From JABDLO01 sp035327565 (GTDB taxonomy: Bacteria > Bacteroidota > Bacteroidia > Chitinophagales > Saprospiraceae), in assembly GCA_035327565.1 (NCBI GenBank), contig DAOLDB010000008.1:1-64000 (forward strand): a stretch of 64,000 bases of DNA, read 5' to 3'. A program made the translations under genes and the position numbers. Below the pieces are notes generated by a model that saw nothing but the letters and a program-made list of their open reading frames with translations, had not been told where the DNA came from and ran no database searches. Shown piece after piece: positions 1 through 9,845 of the stretch. Numbering within the stretch: the stretch's first letter is position 1; each line of letters begins with the position of its first letter.

Positions 1-20
1 AGAAAAACCAAAGAAAAAGC

Positions 21-52
21 AAGCCGCACGGTCAATGATCAGCGGCTTTTTT
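21..52 (+). terminator. Bidirectional-looking intrinsic terminator
   Basis: A 7-bp GC-rich inverted repeat (AAGCCGC at 21-27, GCGGCTT at 42-48) encloses a 14-nt loop and is followed by a T run on the plus strand. The left flank is A-rich, so the same hairpin would also be followed by T residues on the minus strand. It lies directly after the stop codon of the minus-strand YhhN gene at 51, and would also end a plus-strand gene lying off the left edge. Confidence 0.75.
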
Positions 53-728
53 ATTCCCTGATTTTACCTTCCACAATTAAAAATTGAGCAGCCATGTAGG
101 TGGCCATGACCAAAATCCCTCCATAGAGTAAGGAATGGTGAAACATGTTGATGCTAAGCAAAGTATCACTGATCAGAAATACAATCGCTCCGGTCAATAT
201 TAAGGTGTAATTTTTATTTTTCCTGTCGCGGATGAGGGCGGCACTTACCATCCCAATAATCGTAAAACAATAAATGATTACAGGCAACATCAAGGGTTTA
301 TTCACCTTGGGAAGTAAGTAGTTTAATAGAAGAATCCCCAGAACCAACAAAAATGTCATAATAACCCAGTGGCCTGGACTCAGAGCACCTTTATCTTTAA
401 AAAATACAACGATATATAAAATTTGCATGATCAGAAAAAAACTAAGACCCAAAACAAAAAATATATTTCCTTCCCACATCAGAAAAATGTCTCCTAACAA
501 TGCCATGAATAATGCGGTAAAAAAGAATGCATTGAAATTTTTGCAAAAATAATAATAGTAAGCACCCAGAGTGATCATAATGAGCGGTTTGGAAATAATC
601 CTTAAATCATTATTATAATAAATATTGATCAACTCAAATATGGCAATCAAGGAGAACAAAACGGAGAATGCAATTTTGCGGCTGCCCATGGTTCTTTTTT
701 CATAAAGATAATAAATTTTGCATCCCAT
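51..728 (-). CDS. YhhN/TMEM86 family lysoplasmalogenase-like membrane protein
   Basis: The 225-residue product is almost entirely hydrophobic, with about seven or eight membrane segments. It shows the YhhN landmarks: KPL near residue 48, ALLGD ending at Asp80, FLISD ending at Asp188, and a C-terminal YMAAQFLI. In characterised family members (TMEM86, bacterial YhhN) the two Asp residues lie in the active site that cleaves the vinyl-ether bond of lysoplasmalogens; whether this protein has that activity is inferred. The first 13 residues are charged and unlike the family, so translation may start at Met14 (position 689, MGSRK). It stands alone, ending at a strong terminator. Confidence 0.8.
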   Translation of the reverse strand: MGCKIYYLYEKRTMGSRKIAFSVLFSLIAIFELINIYYNNDLRIISKPLIMITLGAYYYYFCKNFNAFFFTALFMALLGDIFLMWEGNIFFVLGLSFFLIMQILYIVVFFKDKGALSPGHWVIMTFLLVLGILLLNYLLPKVNKPLMLPVIIYCFTIIGMVSAALIRDRKNKNYTLILTGAIVFLISDTLLSINMFHHSLLYGGILVMATYMAAQFLIVEGKIRE

Positions 729-869
729 GAACCTCTGTATAACCTGTGGATACTCAAATTTATTTTTTTGCAGACAAAAGCTTTAAAGAGACAATCAAAT
801 GATTTCTGATAAGATTGCTAAGTGAGTAAAGTCCATTTTAAATATTTTGTAAGTTTTGCCTAACCTTAG

Positions 870-1418
870 TTATAACTCCAATTCTTTGGCATTTTTTTGA
901 AGGACTGGAATGATGAAGTCAATCAATTGTGGAAGCTCCCATCCAATCAGTTGAGCACCGCGAATGCATTCGTTCCGGTCAACTGTAGCTGCAAAGGACT
1001 TGGTTTTGAATTTTTTCATTACAGATTTAACGGTGAGACCCTCCAGTCTGTCAGGCCTTATCAAAGCTACGGCAACAATAAATCCAGTGATTTCATCAGC
1101 AGCCACTATACATTTGTCTAATGTGCTGATCCTGGGAACGCCCCATATGGTGTAATGACCTGCTATTGCATGAGCAATTTCGGATTCACCTAAGCTATGG
1201 AGTTTCTCCACAATCAATTCAGGGTGTCGATTGGGATATTTTTCATAATCCGCATCATGTAACAGACCGGTAATTGCAAAGGTATCTGAATCTTCATCAA
1301 AATGCTGAGCAAGCGCTTCCATCACCAATTCGACAGATCTGGCATGACGACGCAATGAACTGGTCTCAGTCATCTCATAAAGTAATTTTCTGGCATCATG
1401 TCGGGATAGCATTCGCAA
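870..1418 (-). CDS. HD-domain metal-dependent phosphohydrolase
   Basis: The 182-residue protein carries a compact HD domain: His25 (RRHARSVE), the His54-Asp55 doublet in GLLHDADYE, a further HAIAGHY histidine pair near residue 85 and a distal Asp in LDKCIVAADE near 109. This is the H...HD...D order of the HDIG phosphohydrolases, usually acting on nucleotides or other phosphoesters through bound metal. There is no nucleotide-cyclase or regulatory partner domain, so the substrate cannot be named. It is monocistronic, with gaps of about 140 bp downstream and 70 bp upstream. Confidence 0.8.
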   Translation of the reverse strand: MRMLSRHDARKLLYEMTETSSLRRHARSVELVMEALAQHFDEDSDTFAITGLLHDADYEKYPNRHPELIVEKLHSLGESEIAHAIAGHYTIWGVPRISTLDKCIVAADEITGFIVAVALIRPDRLEGLTVKSVMKKFKTKSFAATVDRNECIRGAQLIGWELPQLIDFIIPVLQKNAKELEL

Positions 1419-1487
1419 AAAATGATTTATTAGTTAGAAACGGTCAGTAAAAGTAGAATAACTTCTCTGAACCTCCGGGAAAACTTT

Positions 1488-2084
1488 CTACTTTATCGGA
1501 GGCAGGGCCCAATGGTAGCGAACAGCCAAAACTCGGATTACAATAATGACCATTATTGAAACAAACATATTAAAATCCGTCCATCCTGAAAAAGCAGATA
1601 GCAAAATGAATATAACCCCACCGGCAAGACACGCTGTCGCATAGATTTCTTTTCTGAAAATGAGGGGTACTTCATTGGAAAGGACATCTCTCAGGACGCC
1701 ACCAAACACAGCAGAAACAGTTCCCATCAATATAGCAATCATAGGTGACAATCCTATATTCAGGGTCTTCTGAAGCCCGAGAACAGTAAACAGGCCAATA
1801 CCAATAGTATCAAAAAGAAACATGGTTTTTCGTAATTGAAGAATTTTGTTCTTGAACACCAAACCCAGTATAATTCCCACACTGATCACAATACTATAAT
1901 GGGAATTAAGCATCCATCCTACAGGGGTGCTGCCTATCAACACATCCCTCAATGTTCCACCACCTACAGCAGTTACAATACCCAATATAGAAGCGCCAAA
2001 GATGTCGAATTTTTTTTCACTGGCTGCCAGCACACCGCTGATAGCAAAGACCAAAGTCCCTGTCAAATCAATAAAGTAAATCAT
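1488..2084 (-). CDS. TRIC/YicG family (UPF0126) cation channel
   Basis: The 198-residue membrane protein is built from two homologous three-helix halves. Each half carries the UPF0126 signature: VGGGTLRDVLIG in the first and VFGGVLRDVLSN in the second. Crystal structures of prokaryotic homologues show trimeric monovalent cation channels related to animal TRIC channels. Length and topology are normal. Its start is 20 bp downstream of the stop of the aminopeptidase gene, so the two are probably co-transcribed; no functional link is obvious. Confidence 0.88.
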   Translation of the reverse strand: MIYFIDLTGTLVFAISGVLAASEKKFDIFGASILGIVTAVGGGTLRDVLIGSTPVGWMLNSHYSIVISVGIILGLVFKNKILQLRKTMFLFDTIGIGLFTVLGLQKTLNIGLSPMIAILMGTVSAVFGGVLRDVLSNEVPLIFRKEIYATACLAGGVIFILLSAFSGWTDFNMFVSIMVIIVIRVLAVRYHWALPPIK

Positions 2085-2104
2085 GTTTTTACTTTTGAGG
2101 CAGC

Positions 2105-3517
2105 TTAATTTTCAATCATTTCAGTAGGTATATGAACCATTCGCATGTTTTCAATCTCATTTCTTTTAAATGGTAAGGGTTCCCCCAACAAGTTTGCTCC
2201 ATTTTCATTTATGGAATAATTGTTTTCAATACGTATCCCTCCAAAATATCTTAATCGTTCAAGGGCAGTATAGTTAACAAAATCTTTAAAATAGGATTGG
2301 CTTTTATTTTGGTCAAGCCATTCGGGAATAATATAAATGCCCGGTTCAACTGTAATCACAAACCCTGGTTCAAGAACTTTACCCAATCTCAATGATTTCC
2401 AGCCGAAATCAGCTCGTTTGGAAACCGATTCATCATAACCTACCCTTTCCTCCCCCAAACTTTCCATATCGTGAACATCAAGGCCCATCATATGTCCGGT
2501 TCCACATTGGAAGAATAGAGTATGCACATTTTGAGAAACAAGTTCTTCGGGATCTCCCTGGCAGATTCCAAGTTCAATAAGGCCTTTCATCAACTCCATA
2601 CAGGTAGTTTTATGAACATCAATAAATCGAACTCCAGGACGAAGCTGCAATACGGCTTTTTCAAAAGCGGACTGCACCACATCATATAAGTCGCTCTGGA
2701 CAGGATCAAAATTTTTGGAAACAGGAAAAGTTCTGGTGATGTCTCCACAATATCCTCTTTCTGTTTCCAAGCCACCATCGAATAAAACCATTTGACCCGA
2801 TTGTATCATATGATGGTAATTATGATTGTGTAATATATTGCCATGAATGGTCAAAATCGGAGGGTAAGCAAAACGACTTTGATGCTTCCATGCAAAATTC
2901 TGGGCGATTCCTACCAGTTCAGACTCTTTCATTCCAGCCTTTGCAGTGGTTATGATTTCTTTATGCATTTGGTTTGAAAGTGTAACAGCCTCATGGATAT
3001 ACTCCAGTTCCTGATGGGATTTGTATGATCTTTGACTGGCGACACTATAAATGAACTCTTCGTCGGTATATTTAACAATTTGATCAATAGGGAGGGAGGT
3101 ATGTTTGTAAATTAACATCACCTGATCAGGACGGTAGGTGGGTAGGTACCTTATGGATTGGGAAAGATGTTGACTCAATAGATTCATTGGCAGAACCTCT
3201 TGAATACCTGCCGCTGCCGCGAGTATGTTAAGCTTAGGCTGATGACCTGACCAGATGATGTCATCCATAGAAAGTTCATTCCCGAAAAGGATTACCCTGT
3301 CTTCGTCAATGTCTATGAGAGCTGCCAGATCGGGTCTGGAAATGCCAAAATAATAGAGAAAATTACTATCTTGACGGAAAGGATAAGGATTGTCCTTAAA
3401 GTTGATTGGGCATAATGTGTTACCCGGGAAAAAAGCTTTGCCCTGGCCCAGGTTTTTCTTGAGAATTTCCCTTCGTTCAACATATACTATCGAATCATTC
3501 TCATTCATTTTCATCAC
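2105..3517 (-). CDS. pepP: Xaa-Pro aminopeptidase (M24B)
   Basis: The 470-residue protein has an aminopeptidase-P N-terminal domain (about 1-170, with NTLCPINFK and SNFLYYFGI) and a pita-bread M24 catalytic domain. The five dinuclear-metal ligands are recognisable: Asp in LFDGGLE, Asp in CGDITRTFP, His in GTGHMMGLDVHD, Glu in TVEPGIYI and Glu in RIENNYSI. It removes N-terminal residues preceding proline in peptides. It has no signal peptide, so it is cytoplasmic. It is the first gene of a likely two-gene unit with the TRIC channel. Family identity is clear; the pepP symbol is by similarity. Confidence 0.9.
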   Translation of the reverse strand: MMKMNENDSIVYVERREILKKNLGQGKAFFPGNTLCPINFKDNPYPFRQDSNFLYYFGISRPDLAALIDIDEDRVILFGNELSMDDIIWSGHQPKLNILAAAAGIQEVLPMNLLSQHLSQSIRYLPTYRPDQVMLIYKHTSLPIDQIVKYTDEEFIYSVASQRSYKSHQELEYIHEAVTLSNQMHKEIITTAKAGMKESELVGIAQNFAWKHQSRFAYPPILTIHGNILHNHNYHHMIQSGQMVLFDGGLETERGYCGDITRTFPVSKNFDPVQSDLYDVVQSAFEKAVLQLRPGVRFIDVHKTTCMELMKGLIELGICQGDPEELVSQNVHTLFFQCGTGHMMGLDVHDMESLGEERVGYDESVSKRADFGWKSLRLGKVLEPGFVITVEPGIYIIPEWLDQNKSQSYFKDFVNYTALERLRYFGGIRIENNYSINENGANLLGEPLPFKRNEIENMRMVHIPTEMIEN

Positions 3518-3581
3518 AATCCTTTTTCATACATTAAATCATTCAACTCATGTAAATGTATGCAAAGATTTTGGGCAATCA

Positions 3582-5594
3582 TCAACTATGCGATTCTTTT
3601 TCAATTTCCAAAGGAAGACTTTCACTTGCTTTAGGAGGAAATATAAACGCTGATTTATTCTTTTTCAATTCAAGGAGCACAGCTTTTGTAATGGATAATA
3701 ACTCTCTGATATGGATTCTTCGGGATCGCATTGCAAGAAAAAGAGATAACGTAAAACTGACAATAAAATTCATAAATCCCATGAAACCAATACCTAATAC
3801 ACATGCCAGGATATCCCAAAGACTTACATGAAAATTCAACCCAACCAATGCAAGAGCAAAGTTTCCTGCAGCAAAAGTGATATGCCGGATATCTATAGGC
3901 AAGCCCATAAATGCACCGATAGTTCCTGTGCTTCCTAAAAAAACTCCAAACCAGAAATTGCCTGAAATGCCTCCAATTTTTTTATCATAAAATCTGGCTA
4001 TGCCGTTTAACCATTTTCCAGGTAATACCGCCCTGAGTACAGGGTGTCTTTTTAATCGATAGGAAATCCGGTTATGTATGTTACGGTTTATATAGTATCC
4101 TGAAATCAAACCGGAAAGAAACAGATAAAAACCTGCAATAGCAGCATGAAACAAAGCGAGGCTTAAGAAGGGATTTTGTTCAATCAGAAGAGCTTCAGCC
4201 TTGTAGGGCTTGATGGGATTGTCACCATAATACCATTGATATAATAATCCTATTGTCAGGGCTACAGGAAATGCTACTGCTACATTACCCACAAATGCTA
4301 TAAACTGGGATCTGAATAGACGTGTAAACAATTCAGAAAAGACACTATAGTCTCCGGAGGGATTGTTTTTTGGATCTATAGATTGCGCTAATGTAGCAGC
4401 GGTCATGGCAGGTTGTTTGGTAGCCAGAGTAAATCCAAGTAAATACAGCAAAATAAATCCTGCTGCATAGTTCATGCTATAAAGAAAAGCATGTCCAAAA
4501 GGGGAAACATCCCAATACGAATAAAAAACCTTAAATAAGCATAGGAAAGCGACGATTAATCCACCTCCACCTGCAGAGTATAGCATTTTAAAATATTCCT
4601 TTCGGGTTTTGGTAATATACTTTTCTCCTGTCTTCCCTGAATGTTGGGTGATTTGGTAAGCAACGAGGCCGGTGGAGTAATATAGAAAATAGGAGATCTT
4701 ATTTTTAGTGGCATTAACTTTGATCATTTCCTTCATAAACCGGATCACCTGATCATATTTGCCTGCATTATCAAATATTGTAAAAAAATCTAATGTATTT
4801 TTCAGCCTTAAAAGTTCTTCCTTTAACTGTGAGACTTTTACAGTGGTTTTAAAGTTGATACCAAACATTTCCCTGTTCTTTATAATTTGATCGGCATATT
4901 CCTCACACTGTGAGATCAGGACGTAAATATGCCGAATGTCCAGGTTGGAAATGTGTCGGCTGTAATTGTGATCTTTCAGGTTTTCGATCAGTTGATTGAC
5001 TTCCTTCATCAGAGAAATAAAAGGACTCTCCCTATTATCATACATAGGGACCATACGCAAAAGGTCCTGACTAACTCCCAGACCGGTAATTCTTAGTGCC
5101 AGGATTTGAATGGCATTTTGAATTTGCACAAGAGTGAAATCATTGTTTGGTCTTTCTGTTAATGGTTTGAATCCGATGATTTCAAAAAAGCGTTTCCATA
5201 CGGATTCTTCAATAGCCTCAATCCAATCAATATCATCAACCCGATAAAATGCATTGTTTAACAGGTAATACAAAGAATCTTCACTGGGTTGTTCCGGAAG
5301 GATTTTGTGTGCAAGCCGGCGCAACAATTCACTGAAAAAACCCGAATCTTTGATGATCCCTGTTTCCGTAATAACTGAAGTAAGTCTTTTTCCGGTAAAG
5401 GTGTGGTGAATGTATTCTTTGAACCCATCCTTAAGTTGGGTGTTTCGCTCCAGCGTATCCACCAATGATTTGAATCGCTTAACTGCCATCGATTTATTTT
5501 CAAATCGACCCGGCCGGACTTTGTTGACAAGCCGTATAAAATAGTTGGGACTCGCTTTTGGGTTATTGGCAATTTTTACCAGAGTATCAAACAT
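3582..5594 (-). CDS. PF10136 membrane protein (so-called site-specific recombinase)
   Basis: The 670-residue protein has a mostly soluble alpha-helical N-terminal half (about 1-330) and a C-terminal half with seven or so membrane helices. This matches PF10136, annotated in databases as site-specific recombinase after a Neisseria gene. I see neither a serine-recombinase nor a tyrosine-recombinase catalytic motif, and the membrane-helix content is incompatible with a classical recombinase, so the name should not be taken functionally. The ATG lies 4 bp after the stop of the upstream GNAT-nitrilase gene, indicating one transcript and possibly a joint role. Function unknown. Confidence 0.75.
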   Translation of the reverse strand: MFDTLVKIANNPKASPNYFIRLVNKVRPGRFENKSMAVKRFKSLVDTLERNTQLKDGFKEYIHHTFTGKRLTSVITETGIIKDSGFFSELLRRLAHKILPEQPSEDSLYYLLNNAFYRVDDIDWIEAIEESVWKRFFEIIGFKPLTERPNNDFTLVQIQNAIQILALRITGLGVSQDLLRMVPMYDNRESPFISLMKEVNQLIENLKDHNYSRHISNLDIRHIYVLISQCEEYADQIIKNREMFGINFKTTVKVSQLKEELLRLKNTLDFFTIFDNAGKYDQVIRFMKEMIKVNATKNKISYFLYYSTGLVAYQITQHSGKTGEKYITKTRKEYFKMLYSAGGGGLIVAFLCLFKVFYSYWDVSPFGHAFLYSMNYAAGFILLYLLGFTLATKQPAMTAATLAQSIDPKNNPSGDYSVFSELFTRLFRSQFIAFVGNVAVAFPVALTIGLLYQWYYGDNPIKPYKAEALLIEQNPFLSLALFHAAIAGFYLFLSGLISGYYINRNIHNRISYRLKRHPVLRAVLPGKWLNGIARFYDKKIGGISGNFWFGVFLGSTGTIGAFMGLPIDIRHITFAAGNFALALVGLNFHVSLWDILACVLGIGFMGFMNFIVSFTLSLFLAMRSRRIHIRELLSITKAVLLELKKNKSAFIFPPKASESLPLEIEKESHS

Positions 5595-5598
5595 GGGG

Positions 5599-7176
5599 TT
5601 AGTTTTCGATGATGAGTTGAGGGGTCAATGATTTATCTTTGATCAGTATATCGTAAAGGTCTGTTCTGCGGTCTTTTAAATTTCGAACGCTTCCAAAATT
5701 ATGCAATTCCTTGAGTATATCAAGATCAACATCACTAACTAAAATCATTTCTGTATTGGGAGTAGCTTCCGATTTTATTCCATTGGTTGGAAAAGCAAAA
5801 TCACAGGGTGTAAAAACGACAGATTGAGCAAATTGTATATCCATATTCTGCACTTTAGGAAGATTGCCAACACTCCCTGATATCGCTACATAGCACTCGT
5901 TTTCAATAGCGCGTGCTCTGGCACAATATCTTACTCGTGAATATCCATTTTGAGTATCAGTAAGGAAGGGGACAAAAAGTATGTTCATCCCATTCATTGC
6001 CAAAATCCGTGATAATTCAGGAAATTCCACATCGTAACAAATGAGTATCCCAATTTTTCCGCAATCCGTATCGAAGGTTTGGACGGTATTTCCGCCCATC
6101 ATCCCCCAAACTTTCGATTCATCCGGAGTCACATGTATTTTTCTGTAGGTTTCATAACTTCCATCCCGCCGGCACAAAAATCCGGTATTATACAATAACC
6201 CGTTTCTCAATTCCGGCATACTTCCTGTAATGATATTAATATTATAGGAAATGGCAAAAGCTGAAAATTCATCTCTTAATTTATATGTGTATTTAGCGAG
6301 TTCACGAATGGCTTCAGCGGCAGTAAGGTGATTGTGATCTGCCATTAAAGGGGCATTGAAAAATTCTGGAAATAGTGCAAAGTCGCATCGGTATGAAGAA
6401 ACAGCATCAAGAAAAAATTCAGCTTGAAGCAGCAACTCTTCCAGATTTTTATAATTTCTCATTTGCCATTGCACCAATCCCAATCGAACCACAGACTTAA
6501 GCGTATTTTGTATGGGTTTAGGGGATTCATAGTATATATTATCCCATTCAAATAAGACGGCATTTTCCAAAGAAGCATTGTCCCCTTCAAGATAATTATT
6601 CAGAGTACGGACAACATGAAAGTCATTCGATAATTGAAAAGTCAGTATAGGATCGTATATTTCTTTTAACTTAACTTTATCGATGTATTCTTTAGGAGAA
6701 AATTTGTCCTGATATAAATGATAATTTGGCATCCTACCTCCAAAAGCAATACCTCTTAAATTAAGTTTTTCACAGAGTTCTTTTCTGTAGTCATACATTC
6801 TCCTTCCCAATCGTAAACCCCTGAAGCGGGGAACAATAAACACATCAATTCCGTAAAGTACATCACCATTTTTCTTATAGGTGGAAAAGGTGTAATCTCC
6901 GGTTATGGTCTTATAGGTGTGAGGCTGGTCAACCATTTTTTTATCCACAATTATAGATAGAGCACATCCCGCCAATTCTTTATTGATGAACACAGCAATT
7001 TGTCCTTCCGGAAAAATTTCAATCAATTTTTTAACTGCCTTTTTTCCCCAGTATGTCCCGGGCATTGAACTATATGATTCAATCATCACATTTTTTAGCT
7101 GGTCATAATCCTCAATGGACAAATGTTTTAATTCAACTGAACTATATTGCTCATTACTTTGATTTGAAATATCCAT
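5599..7176 (-). CDS. GNAT acetyltransferase-carbon-nitrogen hydrolase fusion
   Basis: The 525-residue protein is a two-domain fusion. Residues about 15-210 form a GNAT fold (RFRGLRLGRRMYDYRKEL is the acetyl-CoA loop). Residues about 230-515 form a nitrilase-superfamily amidase with a complete catalytic triad: Glu271 (LFPEFF), Lys346 (YRKIHV) and Cys380 (LICYDVEFPE). Fusions of this architecture occur in several bacterial phyla, but their substrate is unsettled; an acylated amine or amide metabolite would suit the two activities. It is followed after 4 bp by the PF10136 membrane protein. The upstream 172 bp to the Mla genes shows no clear promoter. Confidence 0.88.
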   Translation of the reverse strand: MDISNQSNEQYSSVELKHLSIEDYDQLKNVMIESYSSMPGTYWGKKAVKKLIEIFPEGQIAVFINKELAGCALSIIVDKKMVDQPHTYKTITGDYTFSTYKKNGDVLYGIDVFIVPRFRGLRLGRRMYDYRKELCEKLNLRGIAFGGRMPNYHLYQDKFSPKEYIDKVKLKEIYDPILTFQLSNDFHVVRTLNNYLEGDNASLENAVLFEWDNIYYESPKPIQNTLKSVVRLGLVQWQMRNYKNLEELLLQAEFFLDAVSSYRCDFALFPEFFNAPLMADHNHLTAAEAIRELAKYTYKLRDEFSAFAISYNINIITGSMPELRNGLLYNTGFLCRRDGSYETYRKIHVTPDESKVWGMMGGNTVQTFDTDCGKIGILICYDVEFPELSRILAMNGMNILFVPFLTDTQNGYSRVRYCARARAIENECYVAISGSVGNLPKVQNMDIQFAQSVVFTPCDFAFPTNGIKSEATPNTEMILVSDVDLDILKELHNFGSVRNLKDRRTDLYDILIKDKSLTPQLIIEN

Positions 7177-7348
7177 ATTGTAATAGATTAAATATTTTTA
7201 ACAAGGAATCTCATTATCCCTTGGTAAAGTTTTTAGTGATCTCTAATCCATATCATCATTCTACTCCTGACCTGATGAAAATAAGTCCTATATATTATAT
7301 AGAATGAGGTTATCCACCAAAGGGTTTGAATCGACTTTGGTAATTTTA

Positions 7349-8122
7349 CTATGAATCTACCTCACTTTTTGTTGCGGAAGCTTTAAGTCTTTTCAGAAAT
7401 GGACTGGCGAAAATAAAATTTTCAAGTGTTTTGTTATCACTGTTCATTACCCATTCACTTTTTCCTTCCCAGGCTAAAAATCCTTGATCCAGGAAACAAA
7501 TTTTTTCTCCAATTTCCATTACTGAATTCATGTCGTGAGTGTTAATGATTGTTGTCATTCCAAACTCTTTTGTTATGCTTGTAATCAAGGCGTCAATGGT
7601 TATTGCTGTTTTTGGATCCAGGCCTGAGTTGGGTTCATCGCAAAATAAATAATCCGGATTGAGGACAATGGCCCGCGCTATGCCTACCCTTTTCTGCATT
7701 CCTCCACTGATTTCTGATGGAAATTTGTTGTTGATTCCTGACAATTCGACTCTTTCCAGACACTTATCTACTCTTCTGCGTTTTTCACCCAAAGTCAAAT
7801 GGGTGAACATGTCCATGGGGAACCGGATGTTTTCTTCGATAGTCATCGAGTCAAATAAAGCATTGCCTTGGAATAACATCCCTACTTTCATTCGGATGTC
7901 ACGTAACTTTGATTTCGATAATTCTAACAAATTAATATCGTCATACCACACCTTTCCACTGGTTGGGGGATACAAGCCCACCAGAATTTTAAGAAGTACG
8001 GTCTTGCCGGCTCCGGATCTTCCTATGATCAGATTGGTTTTTCCTTTTTCAAATACAAAATTGATCCCTTTTAAGACTTCCAGGTCACCAAAAGATTTAT
8101 AAATATTTTCTGCTTTGATCAT
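7349..8122 (-). CDS. mlaF: ABC transporter ATP-binding protein, MlaF type
   Basis: The 257-residue ATPase has Walker A GRSGAGKT, the signature ISGGMQKRVGIARA and Walker B DYLFCDEPNSGLD. The ISGGMQKR form of the signature is typical of the Mce/Mla lipid transporters rather than of sugar or peptide importers. With the MlaE-like permease it would move phospholipids between inner and outer membranes. The ATG follows the permease stop by 16 bp, so the two form an operon. No MlaD/MCE substrate-binding gene lies next to the pair in this window. Confidence 0.88.
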   Translation of the reverse strand: MIKAENIYKSFGDLEVLKGINFVFEKGKTNLIIGRSGAGKTVLLKILVGLYPPTSGKVWYDDINLLELSKSKLRDIRMKVGMLFQGNALFDSMTIEENIRFPMDMFTHLTLGEKRRRVDKCLERVELSGINNKFPSEISGGMQKRVGIARAIVLNPDYLFCDEPNSGLDPKTAITIDALITSITKEFGMTTIINTHDMNSVMEIGEKICFLDQGFLAWEGKSEWVMNSDNKTLENFIFASPFLKRLKASATKSEVDS

Positions 8123-8138
8123 TGGCTTTTCGTTTATA

Positions 8139-8882
8139 TTATGTCATTACAACAGCAATAATGTAATCTGCCAGGAGTATTAGAATATAGCTGTTAACAA
8201 CCGCCCTTGTGCTTGCTTTTCCTAATTCGATAGATCCGCCCTTTACAAAATAACCCTGATAACAACTCACAGCAGTCAGGATGTATGAGAAAACTATCGC
8301 TTTAACAAAAAGCAGATTAAAATTGTGGGGAATAAAAAACGATCGTAATCCTTTGATAAAGTCAGCGCTACTAAATAACCCGGTAGGTATACTAGCCAGA
8401 TAAGCACCTATGATCGATACCATGGCAGATACACACACAAGGGTAGGAATCATAATGAGTGCGGCCAGTATCTTAGGCATGACCAGATATGAAGCAGTGT
8501 TAACACCCATGATTTCCATTGCATCAATATGTTCTTTTTGTCTCATCCCACCAATCTCAGCGGCCATATTGGAACCCACTTTCCCGGAAAGTACAAGGCA
8601 AGTAAAAGTTGGAGCCAATTCAATGATGGTCATATCCCGTACTATGTAACCAATGTAATAGGATGGAACCAGTGTGCCTGACATTTGATAAGAAAACTGA
8701 ACGGCAGTTACCGCCCCAAGAAAAATCGATATCATAAAAACAACAGCCAGAGATCCTATTCCAATATCATACATTTGCCGGATCGTTTCTTTATAGTACA
8801 TATTGAAATTCTCCGGCCGGGACAACATCTGTCTTTTCCAAAGTACAAAGTTTCCGAAATGGATCAATAGATTTCTGATCAT
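8139..8882 (-). CDS. mlaE: ABC transporter permease, MlaE type
   Basis: The 247-residue protein has about five membrane segments and the MlaE landmarks: FLGAVTAVQFSYQM near the first helix, ELAPTFTCLVLSGKVGSNMAAEIGGMR with the conserved GKVG...AAEIG stretch, QKEHIDAMEIMGVN, and a C-terminal GYFVKGGSIELGKASTRAVV. These belong to the Mce/Mla permeases for outer-membrane lipid asymmetry. It is the promoter-proximal gene of the pair with the ATPase at 7349-8122. A possible but unpaired minus-strand -7 box (TAATTTTG, 8930-8937) lies 48 bp before its start. Confidence 0.88.
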   Translation of the reverse strand: MIRNLLIHFGNFVLWKRQMLSRPENFNMYYKETIRQMYDIGIGSLAVVFMISIFLGAVTAVQFSYQMSGTLVPSYYIGYIVRDMTIIELAPTFTCLVLSGKVGSNMAAEIGGMRQKEHIDAMEIMGVNTASYLVMPKILAALIMIPTLVCVSAMVSIIGAYLASIPTGLFSSADFIKGLRSFFIPHNFNLLFVKAIVFSYILTAVSCYQGYFVKGGSIELGKASTRAVVNSYILILLADYIIAVVMT

Positions 8883-9097
8883 ACTATGGGTTATTTTTTA
8901 TCCATGGTCAAGGTGGAACAAGAGTCAGGCAAAATTAGTTTAATTTGCAAGTTTATTCATAATTTAATGGACGAAAGCATTGATTTCAGATGATTTATGG
9001 CTGGCTTCAATCATCCGGGCTTTAAGCAATGTATAGCATGTAGAAAGTCAGAACTGACTCTTTTAGACAATGAACTAAAAATCAATACAAATAATAT

Positions 9098-9799
9098 ATG
9101 AATGCAATCATTACGGGAGGGACCAAGGGTATTGGACGCTCAACGGTTAAATTATTTGCAGCCAATGGCATTCATTTGTCTGTTTGTAGCAGAAATCAAA
9201 AAGAACTGGAAAGTTTACGTTTCGAAATTATAGAAAAATATCCCAATATAAACGTACATATCAAACAGGTAGATGTAAGTAATAAACATGAGCTTTTAAA
9301 ATATGCTGAAGAAGCGAGTACCGCTTTGGGAAAAATAGATATTTTGATCAATAATGCAGGAATTTTTATTCCAGGTCAAATTCATGAAGAAGAAGATAGT
9401 GTTTTGGAACGAACCCTGGATGTAAATTTATTAAGTGTTTATCATTTGACACGAGCTATATTACCTGGTATGATTCAAAGAAAGAAGGGTTATATTGTTA
9501 ATATGTGCTCTATTGCCAGCGTAACCGCTTATCCAAATGGCGGGTCTTATTCCATATCAAAGTTTGCACTGCTTGGATTCTCCAGATGTCTTAGAGAGGA
9601 GTTAAAAAGTAAAGGGATCAAAGTTACATCCATTTTACCTGGCGCTACATGGTCTGCTTCCTGGGAAGGAGTGGATCAACCCATAACCCGGCTAATGCAA
9701 CCGGATGATATTGCCAAAGTTATTTATAATGCAGTCACTTTAGGTGAATCAGCGACAGTGGAAGAAGTCATCATCCGCCCTCAGTTAGGTGACCTGTAA
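9098..9799 (+). CDS. Short-chain dehydrogenase/reductase
   Basis: The 233-residue protein is a classical SDR: dinucleotide-binding TGGTKGIG at residues 7-14, structural NNAG near 87-90, catalytic Ser in NMCSIAS and the catalytic YSISK pair near 151-155. The FabG-like layout and length fit an NADP(H)-dependent oxidoreductase, but the substrate is not readable from sequence. It begins in the 215-bp gap divergent from the Mla genes and is followed after 46 bp by the NRDE gene on the same strand. Confidence 0.85.
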   Translation: MNAIITGGTKGIGRSTVKLFAANGIHLSVCSRNQKELESLRFEIIEKYPNINVHIKQVDVSNKHELLKYAEEASTALGKIDILINNAGIFIPGQIHEEEDSVLERTLDVNLLSVYHLTRAILPGMIQRKKGYIVNMCSIASVTAYPNGGSYSISKFALLGFSRCLREELKSKGIKVTSILPGATWSASWEGVDQPITRLMQPDDIAKVIYNAVTLGESATVEEVIIRPQLGDL

Positions 9800-9845
9800 T
9801 ATCATTAAGTGAGAATCAATTATAAAAAATCAAACAGTATTTGCC

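Noticed and set aside
3582..5594. Mobile element suggested by the site-specific recombinase label
   Set aside because: No recombinase motif, no flanking repeats or att-like sequences, and the gene is coupled to a metabolic enzyme.
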